This document shows positions 1 through 8,056 of a stretch of 64,000 nucleotides of DNA, in pieces. The notes beneath the pieces are model-generated. The model was not told where the DNA came from and did no database searches. It saw only the letters and a list, made by a program, of their open reading frames with translations. Position 1 is the stretch's first letter, and each line of letters opens with the position of its first letter. Source of the stretch: Candidatus Saccharibacteria bacterium (GTDB lineage Bacteria > Patescibacteriota > Saccharimonadia > Saccharimonadales > Saccharimonadaceae); contig JAEUQU010000002.1 in NCBI GenBank assembly GCA_016789455.1, forward strand, positions 248,001-312,000, in the 5' to 3' direction. The position numbers and the translations under genes were made by a program.

Positions 1-37
1 CTGCGCCAGTAACTTTTAGAATCAGCGTATATAAGCG

Positions 38-66
38 TTGCAATTTGCGATTATCTATGCAATAAT
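38..66 (+). promoter_or_regulatory. Probable sigma70 promoter of the ABC exporter leader
   Basis: TTGCAA at 38-43, a 17-nt spacer, and AATAAT at 61-66. It lies about 40 nt before a small leader reading frame and 194 nt before the ABC exporter gene, so the transcript would have a long 5' leader. Confidence 0.6.
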
Positions 67-104
67 GCCAAATTATCATTAACACAACGAAAGGGCGCAC
101 CACA

Positions 105-170
105 ATGTTAGTAATCCCAACACGCATCACCGACCGATCCTCACGCCCTTTTGGTGTGTCTCTCGTCTGA
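105..170 (+). CDS. Putative leader peptide (21 aa) upstream of ABC exporter
   Basis: A 22-codon frame (MLVIPTRITDRSSRPFGVSL plus V, then TGA) starts at an ATG preceded by AAGGG at 91-95. The ribosome site can pair with 144-151 near the end of the frame (AAAGGGCG with CGCCCTTT). Just after the stop, three segments can form mutually exclusive helices: 170-175 with 195-200, or 193-199 with 212-218. This arrangement is what translational or transcriptional attenuators of drug-responsive genes look like. The reading frame is short and could be chance; the combination with the promoter and alternative hairpins raises my confidence. The role, sensing ribosome stalling to switch on the exporter, is inference. 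Confidence 0.45.
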   Translation: MLVIPTRITDRSSRPFGVSLV

Positions 171-259
171 CCAGCCGCTTCTTGGCGCGGGCACGCTGGT
201 CATCATAACTTCCAGCGTCAATGTATCTTCCATCAATTTCTGCAACATAAGGTTCTCTC

Positions 260-2041
260 ATGAGTAAACATTCTACCGCGCCCTGGTATGCGTCGCCAGC
301 CCTCAAAGCATTCTTGACGTTCATCCGGCCATGGCGCTTCAACATCTTCATCAACGCGATCCTGTTTGTGATTGCTAACGCCTTGCTGGCAGTCGTGCCG
401 GTCGTCATCGGCATCCTGACTGACGTTTTGGCTGCGCAACCCATCGAGCAGGGGCGGGCCTGGCTGCTAGCCTGGGTGCTTGTCGCGCTTAGTACCGGCC
501 ACAACCTCTTTTGGCGCGGCAGTGAGCTGGTCTTCCGGGCCTGGGTGCTGCCTATCTCCTTCAAGTACGAATCATTCCTGTTTGCGCGTATCATCAACCG
601 GCCGTATCCGTACTTCATCGATAAGTTCACGGGTAAGATATCGTCCAACCTGACCACTATCTCGCAGGAGTACCGCACGCTTCTGGACAACGTGTTGTTC
701 AACTACATCTCGTCCGTCATCAACATCGTGGCCATGGTGCTGATTGCTACCAGCGTCAACTGGCAGACCGGGCTGATCGTGGTTACCACGCTTATTGCCA
801 TGTGTCTGGCCGGCCGGCCGCTGCTTGGCAAGGAGATGTTCTACCACAAGATTGAGACCGACCGCGAAGCCACCAAGAACGGCCACATCATCGATTCCAT
901 TGCCAACTTCGTCAGCGTCAAATCCTTCAACAAGGAGGGCAAGGAAACCAAAACGGTCGAGCGTCAGCAGGGCACGACGCTCGCCGTCGCCCAAAAGGGC
1001 TTCTTATGGTCTGTTTTCTTCTGGGGCAGTATGTCGGTGTTCGTGCGCGACCTGATGTGGCCGGCGATCATCCTGTTCAACCTGTGGATGTTCCTTGGTG
1101 GGCAGATCAGCCTCGGGCAGTTCACTACCATCATCTCGGCCGCAGTCGTCTTTACCACGACGATCTGGGAGGTGGTCTGGAACATCGCCAGCTTCGGCCG
1201 GCAATTCGCCAAGATAGACGAGGCGCACCGGTATCTGTTCGGTACAGAAAGCGTCATCAACGACGCGGGCGAGGCCAAAGCGCCGGTCACCCCAATGTTC
1301 AAACATGAACTGGCCATCAATGACTTGACCTTCGCCTATCCTGATAAGTCCGACACGGCCGTCCTGAGCGACGTCTCACTGACCATCAGAAAGGGCGAGA
1401 AAATCGGCGTCGTCGGCCGCTCTGGCAGTGGCAAGAGTACGCTAACCAAGCTGCTGCTCGACTACTACGAAGTGCCGCTCGGAACCTTTACTTTTGACGG
1501 CACGCCGGTAGCCAGCCGCGCCCTGGCCGACCACATCTCGTTCGTGCCGCAGGATACTGCCCTGTTCCACCGCTCAATCGCCGAGAACATCGCCTATGCC
1601 GCAGACGAGGACACGCCGCATGAGAAGGTGGTGGCCGCCGCCCGCAAGGCCGAAGCCGACGAATTCATCGTCAAGCTGCCGCAGCAGTACGACACGCTGG
1701 TGGGTGAGCGTGGCGTCAAGCTCTCTGGCGGGCAGCGCCAGCGCATCGCCATCGCCCGGGCCATGCTCAACGACGCACCGATATTGGTACTGGACGAAGC
1801 GACCAGCGCCCTGGACAGCGAAAGCGAACTTCTCGTCCAAAAAGCTCTTGAAAACCTCTGGCAGGACAAGACGGTCATCGCCATCGCGCACCGTCTCTCC
1901 ACCCTCAAACACATGGACCGCATCATTGTCATGGACGGTGGGCGGATCATCGAGGATGGCACGCACCAGCAGCTGATTGCGCGCGGCGGCACGTATGCCA
2001 AGCTGTGGGCGCATCAGTCGGGTGGGTTTATCGAAGAATAA
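260..2041 (+). CDS. ABC transporter, exporter half-molecule (TMD-NBD)
   Basis: 593 aa, a normal length for a homodimeric multidrug or lipid exporter half. The N-terminal 320 residues hold about six membrane spans; the C-terminal nucleotide-binding domain has Walker A GRSGSGKST at 386-394, the signature LSGGQRQR, Walker B ILVLDEATSALD and the H-loop IAHRLST. It should pump a hydrophobic substrate out across the membrane using ATP; the substrate cannot be read from sequence. It stands alone with no partner half next to it, so a homodimer is likely. A 194-nt structured leader with a putative leader peptide precedes it, suggesting inducible expression. Start chosen at the ATG 8 nt after AAGG. Confidence 0.9.
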   Translation: MSKHSTAPWYASPALKAFLTFIRPWRFNIFINAILFVIANALLAVVPVVIGILTDVLAAQPIEQGRAWLLAWVLVALSTGHNLFWRGSELVFRAWVLPISFKYESFLFARIINRPYPYFIDKFTGKISSNLTTISQEYRTLLDNVLFNYISSVINIVAMVLIATSVNWQTGLIVVTTLIAMCLAGRPLLGKEMFYHKIETDREATKNGHIIDSIANFVSVKSFNKEGKETKTVERQQGTTLAVAQKGFLWSVFFWGSMSVFVRDLMWPAIILFNLWMFLGGQISLGQFTTIISAAVVFTTTIWEVVWNIASFGRQFAKIDEAHRYLFGTESVINDAGEAKAPVTPMFKHELAINDLTFAYPDKSDTAVLSDVSLTIRKGEKIGVVGRSGSGKSTLTKLLLDYYEVPLGTFTFDGTPVASRALADHISFVPQDTALFHRSIAENIAYAADEDTPHEKVVAAARKAEADEFIVKLPQQYDTLVGERGVKLSGGQRQRIAIARAMLNDAPILVLDEATSALDSESELLVQKALENLWQDKTVIAIAHRLSTLKHMDRIIVMDGGRIIEDGTHQQLIARGGTYAKLWAHQSGGFIEE

Positions 2042-2050
2042 GGCGCGTGG

Positions 2051-2326
2051 TCAGGCTGCCGGGCCGAAGCGCTTGGCAGCCCTGGCCCGGGCCTTGGCCG
2101 CTTCTTCCTCACGGTTATGGGGCGTGGCCTGTGCCACCAGGCTTTCGAGCAGAGTGCGGGCAACGACCGACACCTCCTCAACAGCTTTATTGAACGCTGT
2201 TTCATTCGCTGCCGACGGATGATGGTAGCCCGACAGCTTGCGGACGAACTGGATGGACGCATCCCGTATCTCCTCGTCCGTGGCGGGCGGGTCGAAGTTG
2301 AAGAGGGTTTTGATGTTGCGGCACAT
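2051..2326 (-). CDS. DUF2277 family protein
   Basis: 91 aa beginning MCRNIKTLFNFDPPATDEE, which matches the conserved start of the DUF2277 family; the body is helical and the C-terminal 20 residues are Ala/Arg-rich. The function of the family is not known. It ends 9 nt from the end of the convergent ABC exporter and lies about 50 nt downstream of the deformylase gene on the same strand, so the two may be co-transcribed. No signal peptide or membrane span is visible. Confidence 0.85.
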   Translation of the reverse strand: MCRNIKTLFNFDPPATDEEIRDASIQFVRKLSGYHHPSAANETAFNKAVEEVSVVARTLLESLVAQATPHNREEEAAKARARAAKRFGPAA

Positions 2327-2377
2327 GGGCGACTCCTTGTTTACACGCTATTAGTGTACGACAGTATCTGGCAGAAA

Positions 2378-2926
2378 TTATGTGCGTGCGATTCGTTTCC
2401 GATATTCATCGGCCATCATGTATGACGTAGTGTCTTTGACGAGATCGACAAAGAGGACGCCGTTCAGGTGGTCCGTCTCATGCTGGACTACATGGGCGAC
2501 GAATCCATCCACCACCTCCTCGTGCGGTACGGCATGCTCGTCAAGCCAGCGCAGCTTCAATTTTGTATACCGAGGCACCAGGCCGTAGAGCGTGTCATCG
2601 CCAGTGCCGCAGCTGATGCAACCTTCCCATGACTGCTTGCGCCGTCCATAGGTCTCTATAATTTCTGGGTTGATAATGACTGCATCAAACGGCTCACGGT
2701 CCGGGCGTGTCGGCGTCGGTTTGATGCCGATGACGCTAAGAGCGACGCTCCTTCCTACTTGCGGCGCAGCGATGCCCACGCCATAGCGTTCCTTGACGAG
2801 CGTGTAACGCATATCCCTGATAAGAGTTTGAATGGTGTGGGATCGGATTTCCGTTGGCGTCAGGCGGCGCGCTACTTTCCTGAGTACCGGGTTGCCGAGG
2901 CGTGCGGCGGGAAGAATCTTGGACAT
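2378..2926 (-). CDS. def: Peptide deformylase
   Basis: 182 aa. It removes the formyl group from the initiator methionine of new proteins. The three deformylase motifs are all present: GVGIAAPQVG (motif 1), WEGCIS (motif 2, metal-binding Cys) and QHETDHLNG (motif 3, HExxH-type metal ligands and catalytic Glu). Motif 2 reads EGCISCG rather than EGCLS, a mild variation. Cytoplasmic, normal length. The ATG at 2926 has no strong Shine-Dalgarno site; AT-rich sequence with TATACAAC lies just upstream. Confidence 0.93.
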   Translation of the reverse strand: MSKILPAARLGNPVLRKVARRLTPTEIRSHTIQTLIRDMRYTLVKERYGVGIAAPQVGRSVALSVIGIKPTPTRPDREPFDAVIINPEIIETYGRRKQSWEGCISCGTGDDTLYGLVPRYTKLKLRWLDEHAVPHEEVVDGFVAHVVQHETDHLNGVLFVDLVKDTTSYMMADEYRKRIART

Positions 2927-3016
2927 AGTTGTATAGTATCATTTCCTACTGTGCGTCTGTCTGTCGCAACAATCTGCTACACTATAAGCACCAGCATTAA
3001 AACCAAGACACCCCTC

Positions 3017-4225
3017 ATGGCACAGCATCGGCATCATTCTCGGTATACGTGGCCCGTCGCGGCGGCCGTTGCAGTCGTGGCAAGCATCGGCCTGCTCCGG
3101 CTCGTCATCTCGATGGCAGCGACCATCGTTGCTTCTTCTGAGCCCGAGACGGCAGTCATTACTGGCGGCGCCAATAAAGTGGAAGGCGTTTTGGACGCCT
3201 CCGGCACCGCCATCCTCCAGTTCGGCACCCTGAGCGCCCCATCCGGCCCGACGCTGTATGTGGCCACCAATGGCGAAGACGGCAATGACGGCACAACCGA
3301 ATCGACACCTAAGAAGACCATCGCCGCCGCACTTTCGGCCGCCAACCCCGGTGACACCATCCTGGTCGGTCCCGGCACCTATGACGGCAACTTCATTACT
3401 ACCAAGGGCGGCACGGCCGAAGGCATCATTACCATCCGTTCGGCCACCCGGCATGGCGCCAAAATCAATGGCAACAATAGCACCAGCAGCCAGTCGGCCG
3501 TCGAGATCAATCACGAATACATACGCTTCCAGGATTTTGAAGTGACCGGCGAGATGGGCACGCGCCACGGTGTCTATGCCGCCGCCAACAACATCGAGAT
3601 CGTCGGCAACCACATCCACACCATCTGCCGCTTCAAGACTGATGGTACGGGCTGGAAGGGTGGGGCGGGTATCCAATCAGGCCAGCCGCAACTATCGGGC
3701 GTATTGATTGATGGCAACATCATCCATGATATTGGTGCGCCCGGCAGTACGGAGCAGCTGGTCCATGGCATGTACATCGATGCCCATGTGACCGACACAG
3801 TGGTATCGAACAATATAATTTATAACGTCGAAGACTTCGGCTTGCACCCGTATGACGAAACCGAGGCCAGCGGCTGGGTCTTCGTCAATAATGTCATCTA
3901 CAACACCGGCCGCGGTATCCTGCAGGCACCGGGTGGCGTCACCCGCAACAACATCGTCTTTGACACCCGCGGCGCCCGCTACGACATTCGCGGCGACGGC
4001 AACGTCGTCTCAAACAACATGGGCGGCGGCACCGGAGAGGGCGGCCAGGAGGGCGTGACGGATGCCGACCCGCTCTTCGTCGATGCTCAGAACCACGATT
4101 TCCGCCTCCAGCCAGGCAGTCCGGCCATCGGTGCCGGCACTATGACGGACGCGCCGCCCAAGGATGCCGGTGGCGTTACCCGGCCACAGGGCGGGGCAAT
4201 CGACATGGGAGCGTACGAGCAGTAA
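3017..4225 (+). CDS. Membrane-anchored right-handed beta-helix protein (DUF1565-like)
   Basis: 402 aa from the ATG at 3017. Residues 12-40 form an N-terminal membrane span or signal anchor. A short linker follows containing the pattern GVLDASGTAILQFG, which recurs in the proteins at 31867 and 63360. The rest is a parallel beta-helix: TLYVATNGEDGNDGT at its start is the DUF1565-type opening, then repeated GNxIxxI/NNIIY turns, and a closing DAxxPxLxxxSPAIGAG segment typical of choice-of-anchor or pectate-lyase-like proteins. The likely role is binding or cleaving a polysaccharide outside the cell; no catalytic residues can be assigned. An upstream in-frame extension overlaps the divergent deformylase gene and was rejected. 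Confidence 0.8.
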   Translation: MAQHRHHSRYTWPVAAAVAVVASIGLLRLVISMAATIVASSEPETAVITGGANKVEGVLDASGTAILQFGTLSAPSGPTLYVATNGEDGNDGTTESTPKKTIAAALSAANPGDTILVGPGTYDGNFITTKGGTAEGIITIRSATRHGAKINGNNSTSSQSAVEINHEYIRFQDFEVTGEMGTRHGVYAAANNIEIVGNHIHTICRFKTDGTGWKGGAGIQSGQPQLSGVLIDGNIIHDIGAPGSTEQLVHGMYIDAHVTDTVVSNNIIYNVEDFGLHPYDETEASGWVFVNNVIYNTGRGILQAPGGVTRNNIVFDTRGARYDIRGDGNVVSNNMGGGTGEGGQEGVTDADPLFVDAQNHDFRLQPGSPAIGAGTMTDAPPKDAGGVTRPQGGAIDMGAYEQ

Positions 4226-4266
4226 CCTGCCACTTTAGTGAGACGGATCACTGACACGAGCGCGCT

Positions 4267-4293
4267 ATGGCTGCACAATAAGAGTGCAGCCAT
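4267..4293. terminator. Perfect 10-bp hairpin after the beta-helix gene
   Basis: ATGGCTGCAC at 4267-4276 and GTGCAGCCAT at 4284-4293 are exact inverted copies with a 7-nt loop. No U-run follows on either strand, so it may terminate weakly or act in the leader of the next gene, whose ribosome site begins 10 nt later. Confidence 0.5.
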
Positions 4294-4315
4294 TGTCATC
4301 CGAAAGGAGTACGCC

Positions 4316-4687
4316 ATGCACACGTTCATCGGTATCTTTCTCATCGCTCACGGGCTGATCCATGCCTCGTATCTCACGCCCAAGCCTGACGACCCTAACT
4401 ATCCGTTTGATTATACGAAAGGGTGGTTCGCGCAGCTGGCGGGCGGTCTCGCCGGCCCGCTGGGGCTCGCTCTGACGCTGATTGTTGTGACGAGCTTTGT
4501 ACTGGCTGGACTGGGCGTACTGAGCGTGCCTGGCCTGGGTGGCATGTGGAAGCTGGCCGCAACCGTCGGGGCCGTCGCCTCTACGGTACTGCTGGTGCTG
4601 TATTGGCATCCGTGGCTGGTGCTGGGGCTGGTTATCAATGCGGTGCTGCTTTACGGGCTGCATATTCTGCAGTGGAGCTGGCGCTAG
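4316..4687 (+). CDS. Small integral membrane protein
   Basis: 123 aa with three to four predicted membrane spans (about residues 1-17, 43-68, 75-100 and 100-118). The start at 4316 is set by AAAGGAGT 8 nt upstream. The first span contains HGLIHASYL, where His residues sit within the helix. I do not recognise a family. It is followed 20 nt later by a strong promoter for the next gene, so it is probably a single-gene unit together with the hairpin-containing leader. Confidence 0.7.
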   Translation: MHTFIGIFLIAHGLIHASYLTPKPDDPNYPFDYTKGWFAQLAGGLAGPLGLALTLIVVTSFVLAGLGVLSVPGLGGMWKLAATVGAVASTVLLVLYWHPWLVLGLVINAVLLYGLHILQWSWR

Positions 4688-4707
4688 TTACGAGGACGAA
4701 GCCTAGG

Positions 4708-4736
4708 TTGACAAATAGAATAATATTTGATATAAT
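4708..4736 (+). promoter_or_regulatory. Consensus sigma70 promoter
   Basis: TTGACA at 4708-4713, 17-nt spacer, TATAAT at 4731-4736: an exact consensus promoter driving the high-GC gene at 4785. Confidence 0.85.
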
Positions 4737-4784
4737 ATAAGGGTAAGGCCCCTCTGATTTCTGCGAAAGCACAAGGAGTTCCCA

Positions 4785-5111
4785 ATGCCCCGTCCCCGCC
4801 GCCGCTCGTCCCGTGGCCCCTGGTACGGCAACGGCTGGCCGTTCCCGCTCATCGGGCTGGCCGCAATCATGCTGGTGTTCCAGGTCCTCGCCCGCCTCGT
4901 CAGTGAAGACGGGGCGGTCCGGGCGGCCGAGGCCTTCGGCTACACCAACATCACGGTCACCGACCGCGACACCTTCTTCGTGGGGTTGCGCGGCTGCGGC
5001 AATGATGATCTGGTGAAGTTCGATGTCACCGGCACAGGCCCAGGGGGTGAACAGCGGGAGCTTGTCGTCTGCACAGGCATGCTCAAGGGGGCGACCGTAC
5101 GGGTCGCGTGA
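4785..5111 (+). CDS. Membrane-anchored small protein, high-GC single-gene unit
   Basis: 108 aa: an Arg-rich start (MPRPRRRSSR), one membrane span at about 17-37, then a 70-residue external domain with two Cys (GLRGCGNDD and LVVCTGM) that could form a disulfide. Family not recognised. Codons end almost only in G or C, unlike neighbouring genes. It has its own exact-consensus promoter, a 40-nt leader with AAGGAG, and a GC-rich hairpin terminator at 5136-5179, an architecture shared with units at 7.2, 20.5, 50.7, 58.5 and 61.7 kb. Function unknown. Confidence 0.75.
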   Translation: MPRPRRRSSRGPWYGNGWPFPLIGLAAIMLVFQVLARLVSEDGAVRAAEAFGYTNITVTDRDTFFVGLRGCGNDDLVKFDVTGTGPGGEQRELVVCTGMLKGATVRVA

Positions 5112-5135
5112 GCCGACCCGTCCTGACCTCTCGCC

Positions 5136-5179
5136 CCCGCCCGTTCCGGAAGTTGAGTCCGCTCCTTCCGGGGCGGGCT
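5136..5179 (+). terminator. GC-rich terminator of the 4785 unit
   Basis: CCGGAA at 5146-5151 pairs with TTCCGG at 5166-5171, extended by CCCGCCC with GGGCGGG; the tail is TCTTCTTTT. Confidence 0.75.
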
Positions 5180-5227
5180 CTTCTTTTGCTGGCTCCAAGC
5201 TGTTCCTGCGTCTGGTATGCTGAGAGT

Positions 5228-5794
5228 ATGAATATTACACCCGCACCATTCGAGGTGATACTGGCCGAAGGCGGCAGGTCGAACTCGCTGGGCAGAGTTG
5301 ACGAGGTCGTCGCGGTGGTCCTGCATGATGCTTCCCGCTTGGAAGAGCTGTACCAGTGCCTGTTTGCCAGCGATGCCTGGATGCGTATGCGGGCGGCCGA
5401 TGCTCTGGAGAAAATTTGCCGGGTGCAGCCGGGCTGGCTTGAGCCGTACGTCGATAGGATACACGAAGATCTGGCGGCAAGCACGCAACCATCCATCCAG
5501 TGGCACATCGCCCAGATATACGGGCAGGTCGCACTGACGACCGAACAAAGAAAAGCGGCCATCAGCTGGCTGACGGCGCGGTTATCGACGACCGTGGTGG
5601 ATTGGATTGTGGCGGCCAATGCCATGGATACTATGGCCACATTCGTGCGCGCAGGGTGGCTGCCGGCGGCAGATTTCATGGCGCTGGTGAGGGTGCAGCT
5701 GCGGCATCATTCAAAGTCGGTGGTTAAGCGCGCAGAGCGACATAGCAAAGAGATGGGGGGAGCGACTCATCCATCTGCACGCCCGGCACTTTAA
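5228..5794 (+). CDS. HEAT-repeat-like helical protein
   Basis: 188 aa, all helical. Residues 30-150 read as about three HEAT-like helix pairs (for example WMRMRAADALEKI and QWHIAQIYGQVA), the kind of scaffold used for protein-protein contacts. No catalytic motif, signal or membrane span. The start at 5228 is supported by TATGCT at 5216-5221 ending 6 nt before the ATG with no ribosome site, so the mRNA is probably leaderless. Longer in-frame starts would run through the terminator of the preceding gene. Function unknown. Confidence 0.7.
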   Translation: MNITPAPFEVILAEGGRSNSLGRVDEVVAVVLHDASRLEELYQCLFASDAWMRMRAADALEKICRVQPGWLEPYVDRIHEDLAASTQPSIQWHIAQIYGQVALTTEQRKAAISWLTARLSTTVVDWIVAANAMDTMATFVRAGWLPAADFMALVRVQLRHHSKSVVKRAERHSKEMGGATHPSARPAL

Positions 5795-5843
5795 CGGTGC
5801 CGTTTTGCACCGGCGTTCCGCTAATGGTAAGATGAAGGTAATT

Positions 5844-6644
5844 ATGGCGCGTACTCACCACAAGACAAACAAAGTGGCAGCCTTCACCATCGTCGAACTG
5901 TTAATCGTCATCGTGGTCATCGGTATCCTGGCGGTCATCGCTATCAGTTCGTATACGGGCGCCCAGCGGCGGGCCAAGGAGTCGCAACTTACTGCCGATC
6001 TGAAGAGTGCCATCAAGAAGGTGAAAGTGGCGTATTTTGAAAGTGGAGAATCGGCCTATCCGGCGGCGCTTTCCAATGTGAATATCGCCAGTGACAGCAA
6101 CATCACCTATGCCTATACCGTTGACAACACGTCGTCTACCAAATCGTTCTGTCTCAGTGCTTCCTCTGGTGATATCTCGTTCTTTGCCGACCAGACACCG
6201 GCTGCCATCTCGGCCGGACAGTGCCCGAGCGGCAGCACCGCCCCTGTATTCAATAACGAGAATCCGCCCAGTGAGGATGGTCCCAAGGCGTTCGATAATA
6301 ACGTCAATACCAAATGGCTGGCATTCTCGACGACCATGAGCACGACTTTTTCTTCAGCCGAGGTGACGGCGCCGGTCAGCTATAGCCTGACGTCCGCCAA
6401 TGACTCCCCGGGACGCGATCCGCGCAGCTGGACGTTACAGGCTTCGAACGACCGCGTGAGCTGGACGACGTTGGATACCCGGACGAATGAAACGTTCAGC
6501 GGCCGCTACGAGACTAAGAATTATACCTTCAGCAACACCCGCCGTTACAAGCATTTTCGGCTGAATGTGACGCAGAACAACGGGGAGGCGATGTCACAGG
6601 TCGCTGAAATCAGAATCGCCGATACTACGGTGCTGACTAACTAA
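5844..6644 (+). CDS. Type IV prepilin fused to a discoidin (F5/8 type C)-like domain
   Basis: About 266 aa (an ATG at 5832 is also possible). After a short basic leader comes the class III prepilin motif FTIVELLIVIVVIGILAVIA, with the cleavage point before Phe and Glu5 present. Residues 30-125 form a pilin-like alpha/beta region with one Cys pair candidate. Residues about 135-266 look like a discoidin/CBM32 fold: AFDNNVNTKW near its start, SWTLQASNDRVSWTTLDT, and RHFRLNV-type ending (YKHFRLNVTQN) with EIRI. The protein would be assembled into or at the tip of a pilus and could bind glycans. TAAGAT at 5828-5833 is a likely -10 box. The other prepilin (56299) lacks the extra domain. Confidence 0.82.
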   Translation: MARTHHKTNKVAAFTIVELLIVIVVIGILAVIAISSYTGAQRRAKESQLTADLKSAIKKVKVAYFESGESAYPAALSNVNIASDSNITYAYTVDNTSSTKSFCLSASSGDISFFADQTPAAISAGQCPSGSTAPVFNNENPPSEDGPKAFDNNVNTKWLAFSTTMSTTFSSAEVTAPVSYSLTSANDSPGRDPRSWTLQASNDRVSWTTLDTRTNETFSGRYETKNYTFSNTRRYKHFRLNVTQNNGEAMSQVAEIRIADTTVLTN

Positions 6645-6647
6645 CAC

Positions 6648-7172
6648 ATGGCGGGCCAATCCTTCATTCATGCTGATGAAGAACAGCTTCGGCTGGCTAG
6701 AAATTTGCTGGGGACAGTCCGTCATGCCGCCTACGCCACGGTCAACGAAGACGGCACGCCCCATAACTCGCCGCTGATGCTTATCTACGACGAGCGGCTG
6801 ACTACGCTGTACGTCGGATCGTATAGCGAGTCCCGGCATTGCCGCAATTTTTTGCGCACTGGCACGGCTTTTGCCGTATTGTTTGATTCCTTCACCAAGG
6901 GGCAGGGCGGTGTCTATGTCACTGCCGGTAATGCCCGCGAGTGCAGCGGCACCGAACTGGAAGAGGCGCTGAGGGTACATAATGCCACGCGGGCACGGCG
7001 GGGCAGCGAGCCGATTGAGCTGGCCTATTACCTGACCCCGAAGCCTGCGCAGCGGATGTATGCCCTGGACATTACGAAGATTGAGATATATAGCATCGTG
7101 CGCGACGATGAAGGTTTCATTAAAAGTGAAGCACGGGTGCCAGTAGCGGCGCAACAATTGCTGGGAACATAG
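6648..7172 (+). CDS. Pyridoxamine 5'-phosphate oxidase-like flavoprotein
   Basis: 174 aa with the split-barrel PNPOx fold: HAAYATVNEDGTPHNSPLMLIYDE is the first beta-hairpin pair of the family, followed by LYVGSYSESRHCRNF, the FMN-phosphate binding region. Members bind FMN, F420 or haem and reduce diverse substrates; the substrate here is unknown. The start lies 3 nt after the stop of the pilin gene, suggesting co-transcription, with no clear ribosome site between them. Confidence 0.82.
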   Translation: MAGQSFIHADEEQLRLARNLLGTVRHAAYATVNEDGTPHNSPLMLIYDERLTTLYVGSYSESRHCRNFLRTGTAFAVLFDSFTKGQGGVYVTAGNARECSGTELEEALRVHNATRARRGSEPIELAYYLTPKPAQRMYALDITKIEIYSIVRDDEGFIKSEARVPVAAQQLLGT

Positions 7173-7179
7173 CGCATAA

Positions 7180-7226
7180 AAGGTCGAAACCCGCCCTCCC
7201 CGGAAGGGAGAGCAGGTCTCGACCTT
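7180..7226 (-). terminator. Nested hairpin terminator of the 7232 unit
   Basis: Outer stem GGTCGA/TCGACC (7182-7187 with 7219-7224) and inner stem CTCCC/GGGAG (7196-7200 with 7206-7210); on the minus strand it is followed by TTTTAT. Confidence 0.75.
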
Positions 7227-7231
7227 CGGGG

Positions 7232-7948
7232 TCAGGCGGGTGCTGAGGGTTGCCGCACCGGCACGAGGCGCAGGCTGATGAATGGCTCCTGGTCGCCGGT
7301 TCCGATGTGGTAGACCGGGACGATCTCCAGTCCGAGGCCGCTCCAGATGGTGATGAGCTCAGGGATGGCCAGGTGGATGAAGTCGATGACGTCGCGGACC
7401 CGGACGTAGCTGAATTGGCCGATGTCGCGGATCATGCGGTAGAGTTCACCGTAGATCAGGTCGGCACCGCCGTGCTCGCCGACGGGCCAGGGGTGGTCGC
7501 TGTCGGGTGTCTCTCCGTAGCAGGCCAGTCGCCAGTCGATGAGCGCACGGACGCTGGCCAGGGCTGCCTTCAGCGACGCCTGGCGTGCAGGGCTGGTGTA
7601 GCCGTGGGTACCGGGCGGCTGTTCCCCGATGATGACGTGCGGCCGGTCGCTGTCGTCGGGATCTTCACCGAGTGCCAGCAGGTAGCCGTCGGAGGTGAGC
7701 TCGAAGTGCAGCTGTGGCAGCACCCTGGAGAAGACCAGGTCGATGAAGCGCAGCAGCTCGTCGTTGCTGATGTCCGGGGCGAAGCGCGCCCGGATGGTCT
7801 CGACGACTGATGGCCTGACCAGGAAGCCCCGGGTCAGGCTCCAACGGCCGTGGCCGTCGTTTCTCAGGGCGAGCGGGATCTCGATGGGGATGACCCGTTC
7901 CGCCACCGTGATGGCGGGCAGGGGGTACTCCGAAGGGTAGCGCCTCAT
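7232..7948 (-). CDS. Conserved-looking hypothetical protein, high-GC single-gene unit
   Basis: 238 aa, soluble, no signal peptide, membrane span or motif I recognise. It is rich in Arg, Asp and Pro with mixed alpha/beta character. G/C-ending codons dominate, unlike its neighbours. It has a ribosome site (GAGAGGA) before the ATG, an AT-rich promoter zone at 7980-8016 (TATAGT as -10) and its own hairpin terminator. It therefore belongs to the class of self-contained high-GC units described in the findings. Function unknown. Confidence 0.7.
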   Translation of the reverse strand: MRRYPSEYPLPAITVAERVIPIEIPLALRNDGHGRWSLTRGFLVRPSVVETIRARFAPDISNDELLRFIDLVFSRVLPQLHFELTSDGYLLALGEDPDDSDRPHVIIGEQPPGTHGYTSPARQASLKAALASVRALIDWRLACYGETPDSDHPWPVGEHGGADLIYGELYRMIRDIGQFSYVRVRDVIDFIHLAIPELITIWSGLGLEIVPVYHIGTGDQEPFISLRLVPVRQPSAPA

Positions 7949-8043
7949 TGGTACACGTCCTCTCTGTCGGGCTGTGTGTACTATAGTTTAATATAACATT
8001 TTGAATAATTATGCAACATGGCAGCGCCAGCGGTCACCGATGC

Positions 8044-8049
8044 TATCAT
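8044..8049 (+). promoter_or_regulatory. -10 box, predicted leaderless start of the UvrA-like gene
   Basis: TATCAT ends 7 nt before the ATG at 8057, and no Shine-Dalgarno site lies between them. Confidence 0.55.
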
Positions 8050-8056
8050 TAAGACT

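Noticed and set aside
2759..3016. N-terminal extension of the beta-helix protein by 86 codons
   Set aside because: It overlaps the divergent deformylase coding region and lies before the -10-like TACACT; the ATG at 3017 gives a normal signal anchor.
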